In this document: piece by piece, positions 24,702-34,216 of the stretch
How positions within the stretch are numbered: the stretch's first letter is position 1
How the letters are laid out: each line of letters starts with the position of its first letter
NCBI GenBank assembly: GCA_015709205.1
Contig: JACCQO010000020.1
Coordinates: forward strand, 1 to 61,107
Direction of reading: 5' to 3'
Source: Desulfovibrionaceae bacterium
Lineage (GTDB): Bacteria > Desulfobacterota > Desulfovibrionia > Desulfovibrionales > Desulfovibrionaceae
DNA: 61,107 bases
Program-made: the position numbers and the translations under genes
The notes under the pieces: generated by a model
What the model was told of the DNA's origin: nothing
Seen by the model: only the letters and a program-made list of their open reading frames with translations
Database searches by the model: none

Positions 24702-25343
24702 TTACAGTTGCACGACCCTGTCGCAGCAGGCCGCGAAGGCGCGCATGCGCCTCTGCTCGCGTTCCGAAAATCGTTCCGCGCCCTGGCCCGCGCCCTGGGC
24801 CGTGCCCTGAGTCCGGCCCAGCGATTCCCCCAGATAGCCGTTGGCCAGCACGGTGCGCGCCGTGCCGATGCGCGCGAGAAAGTCCTCCACGCCCGCGGCC
24901 TGGAAAAACATGGACAGGTCGTTGACCACGAGCACGTCGCGGCCCGAGGCCGCGAAATCGCCCAGCAGCGGCTGGATGCGCGCCAGGTTGGCCCGCGCCA
25001 GTCGTTCGGCCTCGGCCTCGCGCCCGGCCACGGGCAGGCGCATGGCCGTAAGCCGGGGCGCGGCGAGTTCCGGGGCGAGCACCAGCGCGCCCGGGGCCGC
25101 GAGCTCCAGGCGGCCGCCCACGCCGCTCGGCGTTCCGGCCGAATCCGCGCCGCGCTCGCCCGGCACGCGCGGGGCCAGGTCGAGCACGGCCAGGCGCCCG
25201 GCGCCCAGGGCCGCGGCCAGCCGTCCGGCCAGCTCGCGCGTGAGCGTGGTCTTGCCCCTGTTCACGTCCCCGGCGATCAGCGTGCGTCCATTCTCCAGAT
25301 CGCGCGTCGTGAGTTCCAGGGCAAGTGCGTACGCGTCGGCCAC
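24702..25343 (-). CDS. P-loop NTPase of unknown function, next to the Nramp-like gene
   Basis: About 213 residues if the GTG at 25343 is used; the start is uncertain and its ribosome-binding site weak. A Walker A motif is near the N-terminus (AGDVNRGKTT) and a Walker B-like strand later (DVLVVNDLSMFF). The middle is rich in Ala, Leu and Arg. Near the C-terminus a 12-bp tandem repeat encodes GTAQGAGQGAE. The gene starts 11 bp after the stop of the Nramp-like transporter, so the two form an operon and the NTPase may serve transport or metal delivery. I cannot assign it to a named family. Confidence 0.65.
   Translation of the reverse strand: MADAYALALELTTRDLENGRTLIAGDVNRGKTTLTRELAGRLAAALGAGRLAVLDLAPRVPGERGADSAGTPSGVGGRLELAAPGALVLAPELAAPRLTAMRLPVAGREAEAERLARANLARIQPLLGDFAASGRDVLVVNDLSMFFQAAGVEDFLARIGTARTVLANGYLGESLGRTQGTAQGAGQGAERFSEREQRRMRAFAACCDRVVQL
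24778..24813. repeat. 12-bp tandem repeat, three copies
   Basis: Units 24778-24789, 24790-24801 and 24802-24813 lie in the 3' part of the P-loop NTPase gene and add a Gln/Gly/Ala repeat to the protein. Confidence 0.65.
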
Positions 25344-25354
25344 GTCCGCCAGCC

Positions 25355-26668
25355 CTAGAGCACGCCCAGCTTGGCGAGCGCGAAGCGCGCGGCCAGCAGC
25401 GTGGTCACGGCCAGGGCCGCGCCGCCCAGGACGTTGAGCGCGAGGCCGTTGGCGAGCCGCCCGGCCCAGGCGCGCGAGTTGAGCAGCACCAGCAGCAGCC
25501 CCAGAATCAGCGGGGTGCCGCACAGCCCCAGGGCGAGCATGGTCACCAGCAGCACCAGGAACCCGCCGTGGTAGAGCGGCCCGAGCAGGCTGACCAGGCA
25601 CCCGGCCAGCACGGCCAGCCGGAAGCGCCGGTCGCGCACCGAGGGCTCCCATCCGGCCGCGTCGGCCAGCAGGTAGGCCCCGGCCAGGTACGTGGGCGCG
25701 ATGGTCGTGACCACTGCCCCCCACATGCCCGCCAGGAACACCGCCCCGGCCCAGGGGCCCAGGAGCGGGCGCAGGGTCGCGGCCAGGTCGAAGGCGTTCT
25801 TGACCTCGGCGTGCAGCGGGTGCAGCACGGCCGCGCCGCACAGGAAGATGGCCACCGAATAGAGCCCGAAGGCCACGAGCATGGAGAGCACCGTGTCCGT
25901 GCGCGCCAGGGGTGCGTCCTCCACGGTCCAGCCGCGCGCGTTCACGGTGTAGGTGTGCATGGCGATGATCGTGATGTGCACGGCCCCGCCCATGATCCCC
26001 GCGCTCATCAGCGCGCCCGCGCCGCCGCCGGGCAGCGAGGGCACCAGCCCGGTCAGCGCGCCGGGCACGGACGGCGCGGCCACGCCCAGGGTGACCACGA
26101 AGCAGCCCACCACCACGGCCACCAACAGCTTGCAGAAGGTTTCCAGGGCCTTGTACCCGCCCACGCCCGTGAGCAGGTAGAATCCGGCCGCGTAGAGCAC
26201 GGGCAGCCAGGGCGCGTCGAACCCCGTGACCAGGGCCGTGACCGCGGCGAAGGCCTTGAGCAGCACGGCGGCCGCCAGCCACGTGCAGATCAGCGCATCC
26301 GCGAGCAGCACCCAGGCCAGGCCGCGGCCGAATCGCTCCCGGACCACGGCGACGATGCCCTTGCCCGCGATGATGCCCGCCTTGGCGGCCATGTACTGCG
26401 CCGTGCAGGCGAAGACCGCCGAGAGGACCACGACCCAGAGCAGGGCGTAGCCGTAGGCCGAGCCGGACATGGCCACCGAGGCCATGGTCGCCGGGCCGCA
26501 GGCCACGGCGCTGATGATCCAGGCCGGGCCCATGCGCGCCAGCGCGCCGTGCAGGGGGCCGCCCGCGGTCCGTCGCGCGCGGCGCGCGGCCGTGCCGGTG
26601 TCGCTGCGGCCGGGCGCCGTGGCGGCGGGGCCCGGAAGGCTGGAAAAGGCGAGGGAATCGGTGTTCAT
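25355..26668 (-). CDS. Nramp-like transporter with non-canonical metal site
   Basis: A 437-residue integral membrane protein with the Nramp fold layout (about 11-12 membrane segments). The first helix reads GPAWIISAVACGPATMASV, which aligns with the Nramp motif GPG...DPGN, but the metal-binding Asp and Asn are replaced (GPAT at 58-61). Helix 6 (IMGGAVHITIIAMHTYTVN) lacks the Met-Pro-His of manganese/iron transporters and keeps only a His. The substrate is therefore probably not Mn2+/Fe2+ by the usual site; Mg2+ or another solute is possible (inference). The N-terminal 45 residues are cytoplasmic and low in complexity. It precedes the P-loop gene by 11 bp. Confidence 0.82.
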   Translation of the reverse strand: MNTDSLAFSSLPGPAATAPGRSDTGTAARRARRTAGGPLHGALARMGPAWIISAVACGPATMASVAMSGSAYGYALLWVVVLSAVFACTAQYMAAKAGIIAGKGIVAVVRERFGRGLAWVLLADALICTWLAAAVLLKAFAAVTALVTGFDAPWLPVLYAAGFYLLTGVGGYKALETFCKLLVAVVVGCFVVTLGVAAPSVPGALTGLVPSLPGGGAGALMSAGIMGGAVHITIIAMHTYTVNARGWTVEDAPLARTDTVLSMLVAFGLYSVAIFLCGAAVLHPLHAEVKNAFDLAATLRPLLGPWAGAVFLAGMWGAVVTTIAPTYLAGAYLLADAAGWEPSVRDRRFRLAVLAGCLVSLLGPLYHGGFLVLLVTMLALGLCGTPLILGLLLVLLNSRAWAGRLANGLALNVLGGAALAVTTLLAARFALAKLGVL

Positions 26669-26842
26669 GGTTTCCGTGCGTCGCGCCCGCGGAATCGTCC
26701 GGATACTCGGATCCGCGGCAACCGGACCGACAGCGACCGGCCCGGCTGTCGCGTCGAGGGCACGCGCTTGTTGGAACAGGTTGGTTGGTGCGAATGTGTG
26801 TCCTCGCCGCAGGCGCGAAAAAAAGTTTAGGAGAGTCCAGAG

Positions 26843-26860
26843 AACCCTTTTCAAAGGGGT
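26843..26860 (-). terminator. hairpin downstream of mtnA, related to 11-30
   Basis: On the minus strand ACCCCTTT and AAAGGGTT form a short stem, followed after 18 bases by a seven-T run (26818-26824). Its core resembles the hairpin at 11-30. Confidence 0.45.
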
Positions 26861-26880
26861 CGCTGGCCGCCGGAGGCCGC

Positions 26881-27930
26881 CTAGGCCGCGCCCTCTGCGA
26901 AGACGCGGCGGATGGATGCGGCGTAGGGCGGCCGCAGCACGCCCTTTTCCGTGATGATCCCGGCGATGAGCTCGTCGCCCGGGGTCACGTCGAAGGCGAA
27001 GTTGTACACGGGCACGCCCTCGGGCGTGATGCGCGTGGCCCCGACGAAGACCACCTCGTCGGGCGTGCGGTCCTCGATGGGGATGTCCGCGCCCGTGGGG
27101 GTGTTCCGGTCGATGGTCGAGAGCGGCGCGGCCACGTAGAAGGGCACGCCGAAGCGCTTGGCCATGACGGCCACGGTGAAGGTGCCGATCTTGTTGGCCG
27201 CGTCGCCGTTGGCGGCCACACGGTCCGCGCCGACCACCACCTGCTGGACCATGCCGCGCTGCATGAGCAGGCCCACGGCGTTGTCGCAGGCCACGGTCAC
27301 GTCGATGCCGTCCTTGGCCAGCTCGTAGGCCGTGAGCCGCGCGCCCTGCAGAAAGGGCCGCGTCTCGTTGGCGATGACGCGCACCTTTCTGCCCAGCTCC
27401 AGCGCGCCCCGGATCACGCCCAGCGCCGTGCCCCACCCGGCCGTGGCCAGGGCTCCGGCGTTGCAGTGGGTCATGATCGTGTCGCCGTCGCGCATCAGCG
27501 CGCCGCCGTGGCGGCCCATGGCCTTGTTGATCTCGATGTCCTCGGCGTGGAGTTCCTTGGCGCGGGCCAGCCAGATGTCCGCAAGCCGCGCAGGCGTCAC
27601 CTCGCCGGAGTCCTTCCACAGCGCGGTCATCAGGTCCACGGCCCACTTCAGGTTCACGGCCGTGGGCCGCGCGGCGGCCAGCTCGGCCAGCTTGGCCTGC
27701 AGCCGCTCCTGCCAGCCCGGTCCGTCGCCGACCTCGTCCAGGGCCAGGCGGCAGCCGTAGGCCGCGGTCACGCCGATGGCCGGCGCGCCGCGCACGACCA
27801 TCGTCTGCAGGGCGTAGATGGTGGACGCGGTGTCCGTGCAGTCGAAATATTCCTCGCGCGTGGGCAGGATGCGCTGGTCGAGCAGCACGAGGCAGCCTCT
27901 GGCGTCGTCGTAGCGGATGTGGTCGGTCAT
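26881..27930 (-). CDS. mtnA: S-methyl-5-thioribose-1-phosphate isomerase
   Basis: An aldose-ketose isomerase of the methionine salvage pathway, 349 residues. Marks are [13 protein letters not shown], the catalytic Cys in [30 protein letters not shown], and the catalytic Asp in [19 protein letters not shown]. The ATG at 27930 is chosen because MTDHIRYDD matches the family N-terminus; a GTG at 27975 would add 15 residues. Neither has a strong ribosome-binding site. It is the last gene of the nadK-gatB run. No other salvage genes lie here. Confidence 0.94.
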   Translation of the reverse strand: MTDHIRYDDARGCLVLLDQRILPTREEYFDCTDTASTIYALQTMVVRGAPAIGVTAAYGCRLALDEVGDGPGWQERLQAKLAELAAARPTAVNLKWAVDLMTALWKDSGEVTPARLADIWLARAKELHAEDIEINKAMGRHGGALMRDGDTIMTHCNAGALATAGWGTALGVIRGALELGRKVRVIANETRPFLQGARLTAYELAKDGIDVTVACDNAVGLLMQRGMVQQVVVGADRVAANGDAANKIGTFTVAVMAKRFGVPFYVAAPLSTIDRNTPTGADIPIEDRTPDEVVFVGATRITPEGVPVYNFAFDVTPGDELIAGIITEKGVLRPPYAASIRRVFAEGAA

Positions 27931-27996
27931 GGATGGAAGTCGGTTCGGGTTGGAATGCTCGCCGGGAATGCTCACGTAGACGCCGAGCCGTGCGCC

Positions 27997-29427
27997 CTAC
28001 CCCAGCCTGCCCTGCAGCAGTTCGTTGACCAGCTGGGGGTTGGCCTTGCCGCGCGTCTCGCGCATGACCTGGCCCACGAAGAAGCCCATGAGCTTGGTCT
28101 TGCCGCCGCGGTAGGCCTCCACCTCGGCCGGGTTGGCCGCGATCACCGCGTCCACGGCCGCCTCGATGGCCCCGGCGTCCGAGATCTGCACCAGCCCCTT
28201 GGCCTTGACGTACTCCTCCGGGGCCCGGCCCGAGGCGAAGAGGTCCGGGAAGACGTCCTTGGCGATCTTGCCGCTGATGGTGCCCTTGTCGATGAGCGCC
28301 ACCAGCGCGGCCAGGGACTCGGGGCCCATGGCCGCGTCCTCGGCGGCCGTGTGCGTCTCGTTCAGGCGGCGCAGGAACTCGCCGACCATCCAGTTGGCGA
28401 TCTTCTTCGGCGCGTCGTAGGCCGCAACCGCGGCCTCGAAGTAGTCGGCCAGCCCCTTTTCCTCGGTCAGGATGCGCGCGTCCTCGGCGGGCAGGTCGTA
28501 TTCGGCCGCCATGCGCTCGCGCCGCTCGCGCGGCAGCTCCGGCAGCTCGGCGGCCCACTTTTCGATCCAGGCGCGCTCCAACTGGATGGGGATCAGGTCC
28601 GGGTCCGGGAAGTAGCGGTAGTCGTGGGCCTCCTCCTTGCCGCGCATGGAGGCGGTGGTGTTGCGGCCGGCGTCGTAGAGGCGCGTTTCCTGCACCACGG
28701 CTTCGCCGTCGTCCAGCAGGTCGGCCTGGCGGCCGATCTCGTAGTCGATGGCCCGCTGCACGTTGCGGAAGGAGTTGAGGTTCTTCAGCTCCGCGCGCGT
28801 GCCGAACTCGGCCTGCCCGCGCGGGCGGATGGAGACGTTGGCGTCGCAGCGGAAGGAGCCCTCCTCCAGGTTGCCGTCGCAGATGCCCAGGTAGAGCAGG
28901 ATGGAGCGCAACCCCTTGAGGTAGGCCACGGCCTCCTCGCTGGTGCGGATGTCCGGGTCGCTGACGATCTCGATGAGCGGCACGCCCGCGCGGTTGAGGT
29001 CCACGTAGCTGACGTTCTCGGCGCTGGAGTGGATGTTCTTGCCCGCGTCGTTCTCCATGTGGATGCGCGTGATGCCGATGCGCCGGGGCCCGGCCGAGGT
29101 CTCCACGTCCAGGTGCCCCGGGCCGCAGAGCGGGGATTCGTACTGGGAGATCTGGTAGCCCGCGGGCAGGTCCGGATAGAAGTAGTTCTTGCGCGCGAAG
29201 ACCGAACGCTCGTTGATCTCGCAGTTCACGGCCAGGCCCATCTTCACGGCGTATTCCACGGCCGTGCGGTTGAGCACGGGCAGCACGCCGGGCATGCCGG
29301 AGCAAACCTCGCAGACGTTCTCGTTGGGCTCGGAGCCGAAGGCCGTGGAACAGGAGCAGAAGAGCTTGGAGGCCGTCTTGAGCTGGGCGTGGACCTCCAG
29401 GCCGATGACCGCTTCGTAGTCGGGCAT
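27997..29427 (-). CDS. gatB: Asp-tRNA(Asn)/Glu-tRNA(Gln) amidotransferase subunit B
   Basis: The tRNA-binding and kinase subunit of GatCAB, which converts Glu-tRNA(Gln) and/or Asp-tRNA(Asn) to the amidated forms. It has 476 residues. Signature segments are [68 protein letters not shown] and [16 protein letters not shown], then the C-terminal YqeY-like tail domain. GAGGA precedes the ATG. GatA and GatC are not in this window. It lies 27 bp after the DUF4254 gene. Confidence 0.97.
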   Translation of the reverse strand: MPDYEAVIGLEVHAQLKTASKLFCSCSTAFGSEPNENVCEVCSGMPGVLPVLNRTAVEYAVKMGLAVNCEINERSVFARKNYFYPDLPAGYQISQYESPLCGPGHLDVETSAGPRRIGITRIHMENDAGKNIHSSAENVSYVDLNRAGVPLIEIVSDPDIRTSEEAVAYLKGLRSILLYLGICDGNLEEGSFRCDANVSIRPRGQAEFGTRAELKNLNSFRNVQRAIDYEIGRQADLLDDGEAVVQETRLYDAGRNTTASMRGKEEAHDYRYFPDPDLIPIQLERAWIEKWAAELPELPRERRERMAAEYDLPAEDARILTEEKGLADYFEAAVAAYDAPKKIANWMVGEFLRRLNETHTAAEDAAMGPESLAALVALIDKGTISGKIAKDVFPDLFASGRAPEEYVKAKGLVQISDAGAIEAAVDAVIAANPAEVEAYRGGKTKLMGFFVGQVMRETRGKANPQLVNELLQGRLG

Positions 29428-29454
29428 GGCAGCAATCCTCGGGCGCGTGCGCCG

Positions 29455-30099
29455 CTATTTTCCGGCCTTGGCGTAGAGCTCGGGGTTCAGGGCCGGATCG
29501 TTGTACATCTTGAACTGGTAGTAGACCCGGGGCCGCTTGGTCCCGGCCGCGTACTCCTCCAGCAGCTCGACCACGGCGCGGCACAGGTCGCCGTGCTGGC
29601 GTTCAAGCACCGCGAGCTTGTCGCGGCAGCCCCGCACGTGCTCGGCGGAGACGTCGTGGCGCTCGGTCTGCTCGCGCATGTGGAAGAGCTTGAGGCTGAG
29701 GATCGAAAGCCGGTCCAGGGCCGCGCCCACGGTCTCGGTGTTGTGGCGCTCGGCCGCGTCCGCGGGCGTCAGGGGCGCGAGCAGCGCGGTCAGGCAGGCG
29801 TCCACCGCCTCCATGCCGTTGTTGCGGCGCTGGTTCAGCCCGTCGATCACGTACTTGCACTCGGCGATGGCCTCGGGCCGCACGTCCTTGCGCCGCGCGC
29901 GGTCCTCCACGTGCCAGAGCTTGTAGTTGATCAGGTGCTCGGCCAGGACGAGGCGCTTGAACTCCTCGGCGTCGGGCGCGCCGGAAAAGACCTCGCAGCC
30001 GTCGGCCAGCCGGGGCTCGCGCTCGTGCCATTCGGCCACGGCCGCGCGCTGGCGGGCAAAGCACCATGTAAGGGTTTCCGTGAGGCTGGTCAAATCCAT
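29455..30099 (-). CDS. DUF4254 family protein
   Basis: A 214-residue soluble, helix-rich protein that I place in the uncharacterised DUF4254 family from features such as LAEHLINYKLWHVEDRAR, IDGLNQRRNNGMEAVD, DRLSILSLKLFHM and the C-terminal VYYQFKMYNDPALNPELY. No catalytic motif is obvious; it may bind a nucleotide or metal through the conserved His, Glu and Asp residues in the first helices. GAGGAACG precedes the ATG. It is tightly packed between mltA (19 bp) and gatB (27 bp). Confidence 0.75.
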   Translation of the reverse strand: MDLTSLTETLTWCFARQRAAVAEWHEREPRLADGCEVFSGAPDAEEFKRLVLAEHLINYKLWHVEDRARRKDVRPEAIAECKYVIDGLNQRRNNGMEAVDACLTALLAPLTPADAAERHNTETVGAALDRLSILSLKLFHMREQTERHDVSAEHVRGCRDKLAVLERQHGDLCRAVVELLEEYAAGTKRPRVYYQFKMYNDPALNPELYAKAGK

Positions 30100-30118
30100 G
30101 GGGTCGTTCCTCGGAGGG

Positions 30119-31471
30119 TCAATTGTCGGTGTGCGCGGAGGCTTGCACGTTCGGGTTCGCGCCCGGGTTCGCGCCCGGGTTCGCGCCCGGTTTCGCATCG
30201 GGCCCGGGGGCCAGCAGGATGTACAGGGAGGCGCGGGTGTTCGTGCGCCAGGCCGCGTATTCCGCGCCCGGCCCCTCGCCCCAGAAATAGTCCACGTGGC
30301 GGCCCTTGATGGCCCCGCCCATGTCCTGGGCCAGGCCGATGCCCGCCGTGGGCGCGAAGCACCCGTCCGGGGACATGGGCGGCAGGGTGGCGTTGTAGAA
30401 CGCGGCCGCGCCCAGGGGGACCACCGCCGGGTCCACGGCCAGCGTGGCCCGGCCGGTGACCGGGCGGCCCGTGGCGCCCAGGGCCGCGCCCTCCAGGCGG
30501 CGGAAGAACACGTAGCTCGGGTTCTGGACCATGATCTCGCGTTCGCGCTCCGGGTGTTCGGCCACGTAGCGGCTCATGTTCCCGTAGCTCGGGCCGCCGT
30601 TCTCCAGATAGCCGCCACGCTTGAAGATGCCGCCCAGCCCCTTGAACTGGCGGCCGTTCTTGCCCGCGTAGCCCACGCCGATTTCGCTGCCGTCCGGCAG
30701 CAGGAGCACGCCCGATCCCTGGGTCTGCAGGTTCTGCACCTCCACCGGGTCGCGCGCCCAGGCCAGCTCCAGCCCCCGGCCCTCCAGGGCCCCCTGGTAG
30801 TCGATGGCGTCGCGGTCGAAGTACGGCACCGGGGCGCCGTTCTCCATCCGATAGTACAGGGTCTGCCCTTTCCAGCGCGGGTGGAACGCGCCCAGATCCA
30901 GGGCGCGCACGTCGTCCGGCGGCCCATAGAGCGGGTAGCGGTAGACGTCGTCGGGCGTCAGGCTGGCGTGCACCGTGGGCAGGTAGTAGCCCGTGGTGAG
31001 CACGTCCGGCAAGACCTCGATCCAGGTGAATTCGCGCCCCAGCGGCGCGGGGTCCACGTCCAGCAGCCCGAGCAGCCCCTTGAGCCGCTCGGCCGAGCGC
31101 ACCAGCCGCGCGCGGGTGATCGGCCCCGTCTGCTCGCGGACCGCCGCGCCGGGATCGAGGAGTTCCTCGTCCGGATCGCCCGAGAGCAGGTAGACCAGGG
31201 ACTGGTCCAGGGCCGGGCGCAGGGCCAGCCAGGAGAAGAGGCCCTGGTTCTCCGCGCGCATGGTCCGCGCCAGGGCCACGGCCTCGGCCTGGTCCAGCAC
31301 GCGGTAGCCCTGCGCGGGCCGCGCCGGGGCCGGGGCCGGGCGGCGCGGCGCGGCGCAGCCCGCCGACAGCACGGCCACGAGCAGGATCGTCAGGAGCGCG
31401 AACCGGAGTGCGGGCCGGAGTGCGGGCCGGAGTGCGGACGGACGCGGCGGGACGGGCCGGGCTGGCCGCAT
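30119..31471 (-). CDS. mltA: membrane-bound lytic murein transglycosylase A
   Basis: An outer-membrane lipoprotein that cleaves peptidoglycan to 1,6-anhydromuropeptides; 450 residues. The signal peptide ends VAVLSAGC (lipobox). The MltA domain shows FTWIEVLPDVLTTGYYLP, GVGYAGKNGRQFKGLG, MVQNPSYVFFRR and the 3D domain with the catalytic Asp in GIGLAQDMGGAIKGRHVDY. Both ends are extended by short repeats: ALRPALRPALRF in the signal region and a PGAN repeat at the C-terminus, each from a 12-bp tandem array. The ribosome-binding site is weak and the gene begins 10 bp after the DUF89-like stop. Confidence 0.94.
   Translation of the reverse strand: MRPARPVPPRPSALRPALRPALRFALLTILLVAVLSAGCAAPRRPAPAPARPAQGYRVLDQAEAVALARTMRAENQGLFSWLALRPALDQSLVYLLSGDPDEELLDPGAAVREQTGPITRARLVRSAERLKGLLGLLDVDPAPLGREFTWIEVLPDVLTTGYYLPTVHASLTPDDVYRYPLYGPPDDVRALDLGAFHPRWKGQTLYYRMENGAPVPYFDRDAIDYQGALEGRGLELAWARDPVEVQNLQTQGSGVLLLPDGSEIGVGYAGKNGRQFKGLGGIFKRGGYLENGGPSYGNMSRYVAEHPEREREIMVQNPSYVFFRRLEGAALGATGRPVTGRATLAVDPAVVPLGAAAFYNATLPPMSPDGCFAPTAGIGLAQDMGGAIKGRHVDYFWGEGPGAEYAAWRTNTRASLYILLAPGPDAKPGANPGANPGANPNVQASAHTDN
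30153..30188. repeat. 12-bp tandem repeat, three copies, at the 3' end of mltA
   Basis: Three identical units (30153-30164, 30165-30176, 30177-30188) plus a partial fourth encode the Pro-Gly-Ala-Asn repeat at the MltA C-terminus. Confidence 0.9.
31403..31438. repeat. 12-bp tandem repeat, three copies, at the 5' end of mltA
   Basis: Units 31403-31414, 31415-31426 and 31427-31438 are identical but for the last base. They encode Ala-Leu-Arg-Pro repeats before the hydrophobic part of the signal peptide. Confidence 0.9.
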
Positions 31472-31481
31472 CGGGCCCGCG

Positions 31482-33230
31482 CTAGGCCGGGTTGATGCCC
31501 ACATCGAAGTATTTCCCCACCCCGTATTCCGCGCGGCGGAAGAATTTCTCCGCGCTGGGGCCAATGATCTGCAGTTCCGGATGCCTGCGCTGCTCGTCCA
31601 GGGCGATGTGCATCTCCTTGGTGCATCCGGTGGAAAAGGTGGAGTCCTTGCCGGTCCAGGCCGGGGGCACCCGCTGGCCCATGAGCTCGAAGCTGGCCTC
31701 GATGTCCTCCACGGTCTGGAAGCGCCACACGTCGATGAGCCCGGAACGCTGCACGCGCTCCCACATGTACATCAGGTCGTCGCCGTCCATGCCCGCGATG
31801 AAGTGCTCGGCCGGGTTGATGACGAAGGTGCCCTCCAGGCGCGAGCGCAGGTGGGCCACGAAGGTGTGGAGCACCTTGATGGCCGTCTTGGTCTGCCCGG
31901 GGATGGACCCGACCACCGCGGAATAGAACATGACCTTTTTGCCTTCGCCGTGGGCGTGTTGCATGGTCGCGATGATCGCGTCGGCCAGGGACTGCAGGTC
32001 GGCCTCGGTGAACTTGACCGCGCGCTGGGACTTGGGCTTGAAGTGCATGCCGAAGCGGCCGTCCGGCCCGCGCAGGAAGCAGAGCACGTCGCGCGTGAAG
32101 TGGTGCGAGGTGCCGATGAGCCGGCGGTGGTGCGAGACGCCCTTGGCGATGATCACGTCCGCCTCCTTCCAGGCGCGGGCAAAGGTCACCGAGGTGCGGT
32201 AGAGGTTCAGCCGCTCGTTGGTGCCGTCGGAGATGACCAGGAAGCGGTGCTCGCGCAGCAGGCGCAGCAGCTCGTTCTTGGAGATCGAGCGTTCCGTGAG
32301 CACCTTGGCCCCGGCCACGGCGCGGGCGAGGATGGGATCGTTCTCCAGGTCCCAGATGGTCGGGGCCTGGAAGTAGAAGTCGCCCTTGAGGGCCAGGATC
32401 ACGCGGTGGCCCTGGCGCAGGAGCATGCGGATGATCAGCAGGTCCACGATCACGCCGCCGCTGGAGTCCGGCAGGTAGAGCACGTTGGCGGGCAGGGGCC
32501 GGTCCGGGCCGAAGATGGCGCGCAGGTAGTCCATGCAGTCGCCGGACTCCTCCACCTCCTGGTCCAGGGAGCCGGGGTCCGGCGCATTGGCCTCGCGCCA
32601 CAGCTCGCAGCGCGTGGAGAGCACGAAGAGCCGCTTGAGCTGCACCAGGTCCAGTTCCCAGCGCAGGTCGTCGAGCCGGGTGCAGGCCAGGGGCTGGACC
32701 GGGCAGGCGTTGAGCTGCTGGTCCGTGGAATGGGTCCAGATCAGTTCCTGGGCGCGGCGGTTGTAGAGGATCTTGCGCGCGCGGTAGGGGTCGAGCACGC
32801 CGGACTGGATGCGGAAGATGGAGGCCAAGCGCTTCATCATTCGCGAGGGGATGAGGATGCCCGTGACCAGCCCCAGGCGGAAGCGGTGGCGCGAGAACTG
32901 GATGATGCGCAGCCGGTCCTCGCGCGTGGTGATGTGCTCGCGGACCATGCGCACGAGCACGCGCCAGGCCACGTTGTAGGCCGCGCGCACGTCCGTGCCC
33001 GGACGGCTGCGGTAGAGGGCCTCGAACATCTCGTCGGAACAGGGCACGTAGACCTGGCCCTCCTCCAGATCGACCATGAAGCGCAACTGCTCGGGCGTGG
33101 CGTTGACGTGGGGCGTGAGCCGGTACTCGAGGTTGTTCTCGGTCATGAAGTGCAGGAGCCAGGCGTCGAGGATCGGATCGACGCCGTAGCGGATGTCGGC
33201 GGCGCAGGAGAGGTCGGGCAGGGTGTTCAC
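31482..33230 (-). CDS. DUF89-like (ARMT1-type damage-control phosphatase-like) protein
   Basis: A 582-residue soluble protein. The middle resembles the DUF89/ARMT1 metal-dependent phosphatases: VLYLPDSSGGVIVDLLII (250-267), LALKGDFYFQAPTIWDLEND, VISDGTNERLNLYRTSVTF (332-350) and EADVIIAKGVSHH (356-368), parallel to the DNAGE...ADLVIAKG pattern of that fold. The N-terminal 240 residues and the end are not recognised; a Cys pair (FSTGCTKEMH) lies near the C-terminus. DUF89 enzymes remove phosphate from damaged or excess sugar phosphates. The GTG start has AAGGAGG and overlaps the nadK stop by four bases (GTGA), so the two are translationally coupled. The family call is by motif only. Confidence 0.65.
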   Translation of the reverse strand: MNTLPDLSCAADIRYGVDPILDAWLLHFMTENNLEYRLTPHVNATPEQLRFMVDLEEGQVYVPCSDEMFEALYRSRPGTDVRAAYNVAWRVLVRMVREHITTREDRLRIIQFSRHRFRLGLVTGILIPSRMMKRLASIFRIQSGVLDPYRARKILYNRRAQELIWTHSTDQQLNACPVQPLACTRLDDLRWELDLVQLKRLFVLSTRCELWREANAPDPGSLDQEVEESGDCMDYLRAIFGPDRPLPANVLYLPDSSGGVIVDLLIIRMLLRQGHRVILALKGDFYFQAPTIWDLENDPILARAVAGAKVLTERSISKNELLRLLREHRFLVISDGTNERLNLYRTSVTFARAWKEADVIIAKGVSHHRRLIGTSHHFTRDVLCFLRGPDGRFGMHFKPKSQRAVKFTEADLQSLADAIIATMQHAHGEGKKVMFYSAVVGSIPGQTKTAIKVLHTFVAHLRSRLEGTFVINPAEHFIAGMDGDDLMYMWERVQRSGLIDVWRFQTVEDIEASFELMGQRVPPAWTGKDSTFSTGCTKEMHIALDEQRRHPELQIIGPSAEKFFRRAEYGVGKYFDVGINPA

Positions 33231-34216
33231 GCGCCCTCCTTGGGGGGGTCGTGGTCGTCGGGCGCAACCGGGTCGGAACAGGCGGTCGGTTCGGTCTGGT
33301 CGCGGGTGAAGCCCTTGGCCGCGAGCTTGCGGAAATAGCCGTTTTCGTCGAGCACCACGAAGCGCGGGCCGCGTGCGGCGCGGCGCAGCACGACGTGTTC
33401 GTCGGGCGCCAGATGCAGCACGCGCTGGCCATCCACGGTCAGGTGCGCGTCCGGCGCCGGGGGCGCGGGCAGGCGGATCTGGATCTCCGCGTCGCCGGGC
33501 AGCACCAGGGGCCGGAAATTGTTCAGAAAGGCGCAGACCGGCGTGAGCACCAGGGCGTCCAGGGCCGGGTGCACCAGCGGGCCCCCGGCGGACACGGCGT
33601 AGCCCGTGCACCCGGTGGCCGAGGAGACGATCAGCCCGTCGGCGCGCAGCGCGCCCAGGGAGACCGGGCCCCGGGACGTTTCGGCGCCGTCGGGATCCAG
33701 GTCCGCGAAGACCTCCAGGGAAAGCAGCCGGGCCAGCGCGCCGCGGTTGACCACCACGTCGTTGATGGCCAGCCCTGCTTCGCGCACCGTCCCTTCGGCC
33801 TCGTCGCCCTCGGGGCCGCGCAGCACGCGCCAGGCCAGGGCCGCGCGTTCGACCACCTCGGCCCGGCCCGCGAGCACGCGCGCCAAGCCCTCGCGCCAGT
33901 CGGAGCGGTCCAGTTCGGCCAGGAAGCCGACCCGGCCGTGGTTCACGCCGAGCAGGGGCACGCCGCTTGCGGTGGCTGCGCGCGCCGCGCCGAGCATGGT
34001 GCCGTCGCCGCCGAGCACTAGGCACAGGTCCGGGGCGGGGGCGGCTCCCGAAGGGGCGGCCGCGGCGGCCAGGGCGGCCAGCCCGGCCCCGTTTTCCAGG
34101 ATGCGCGCGGGCACGGAGCGCGCGTCGAGCCAGGCCGCGATCTCGCGGCCCAGTTGCGCGGCCCGGGGCGTGGCGGCCTTGGTCAGGATGAGCACGGAGC
34201 GAATGGGGCTGGGCAT
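33227..34216 (-). CDS. nadK: NAD kinase
   Basis: Phosphorylates NAD+ to NADP+ in the cytoplasm; 329 residues, slightly longer than usual. The catalytic GGDGTML is at 69-75, followed by GVNHGRVGFLAEL, INDVVVNRG and SSATGCTGYAVSAGGPLVHP. The C-terminal 40 residues (after RGPRFVVLDENGYFRKL) are acidic and proline-rich and go beyond the family core. It heads a six-gene run (nadK, DUF89-like, mltA, DUF4254, gatB, mtnA) with gaps of at most 66 bp. The ribosome-binding site is weak (AGGG). Confidence 0.95.
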   Translation of the reverse strand: MPSPIRSVLILTKAATPRAAQLGREIAAWLDARSVPARILENGAGLAALAAAAAPSGAAPAPDLCLVLGGDGTMLGAARAATASGVPLLGVNHGRVGFLAELDRSDWREGLARVLAGRAEVVERAALAWRVLRGPEGDEAEGTVREAGLAINDVVVNRGALARLLSLEVFADLDPDGAETSRGPVSLGALRADGLIVSSATGCTGYAVSAGGPLVHPALDALVLTPVCAFLNNFRPLVLPGDAEIQIRLPAPPAPDAHLTVDGQRVLHLAPDEHVVLRRAARGPRFVVLDENGYFRKLAAKGFTRDQTEPTACSDPVAPDDHDPPKEGA

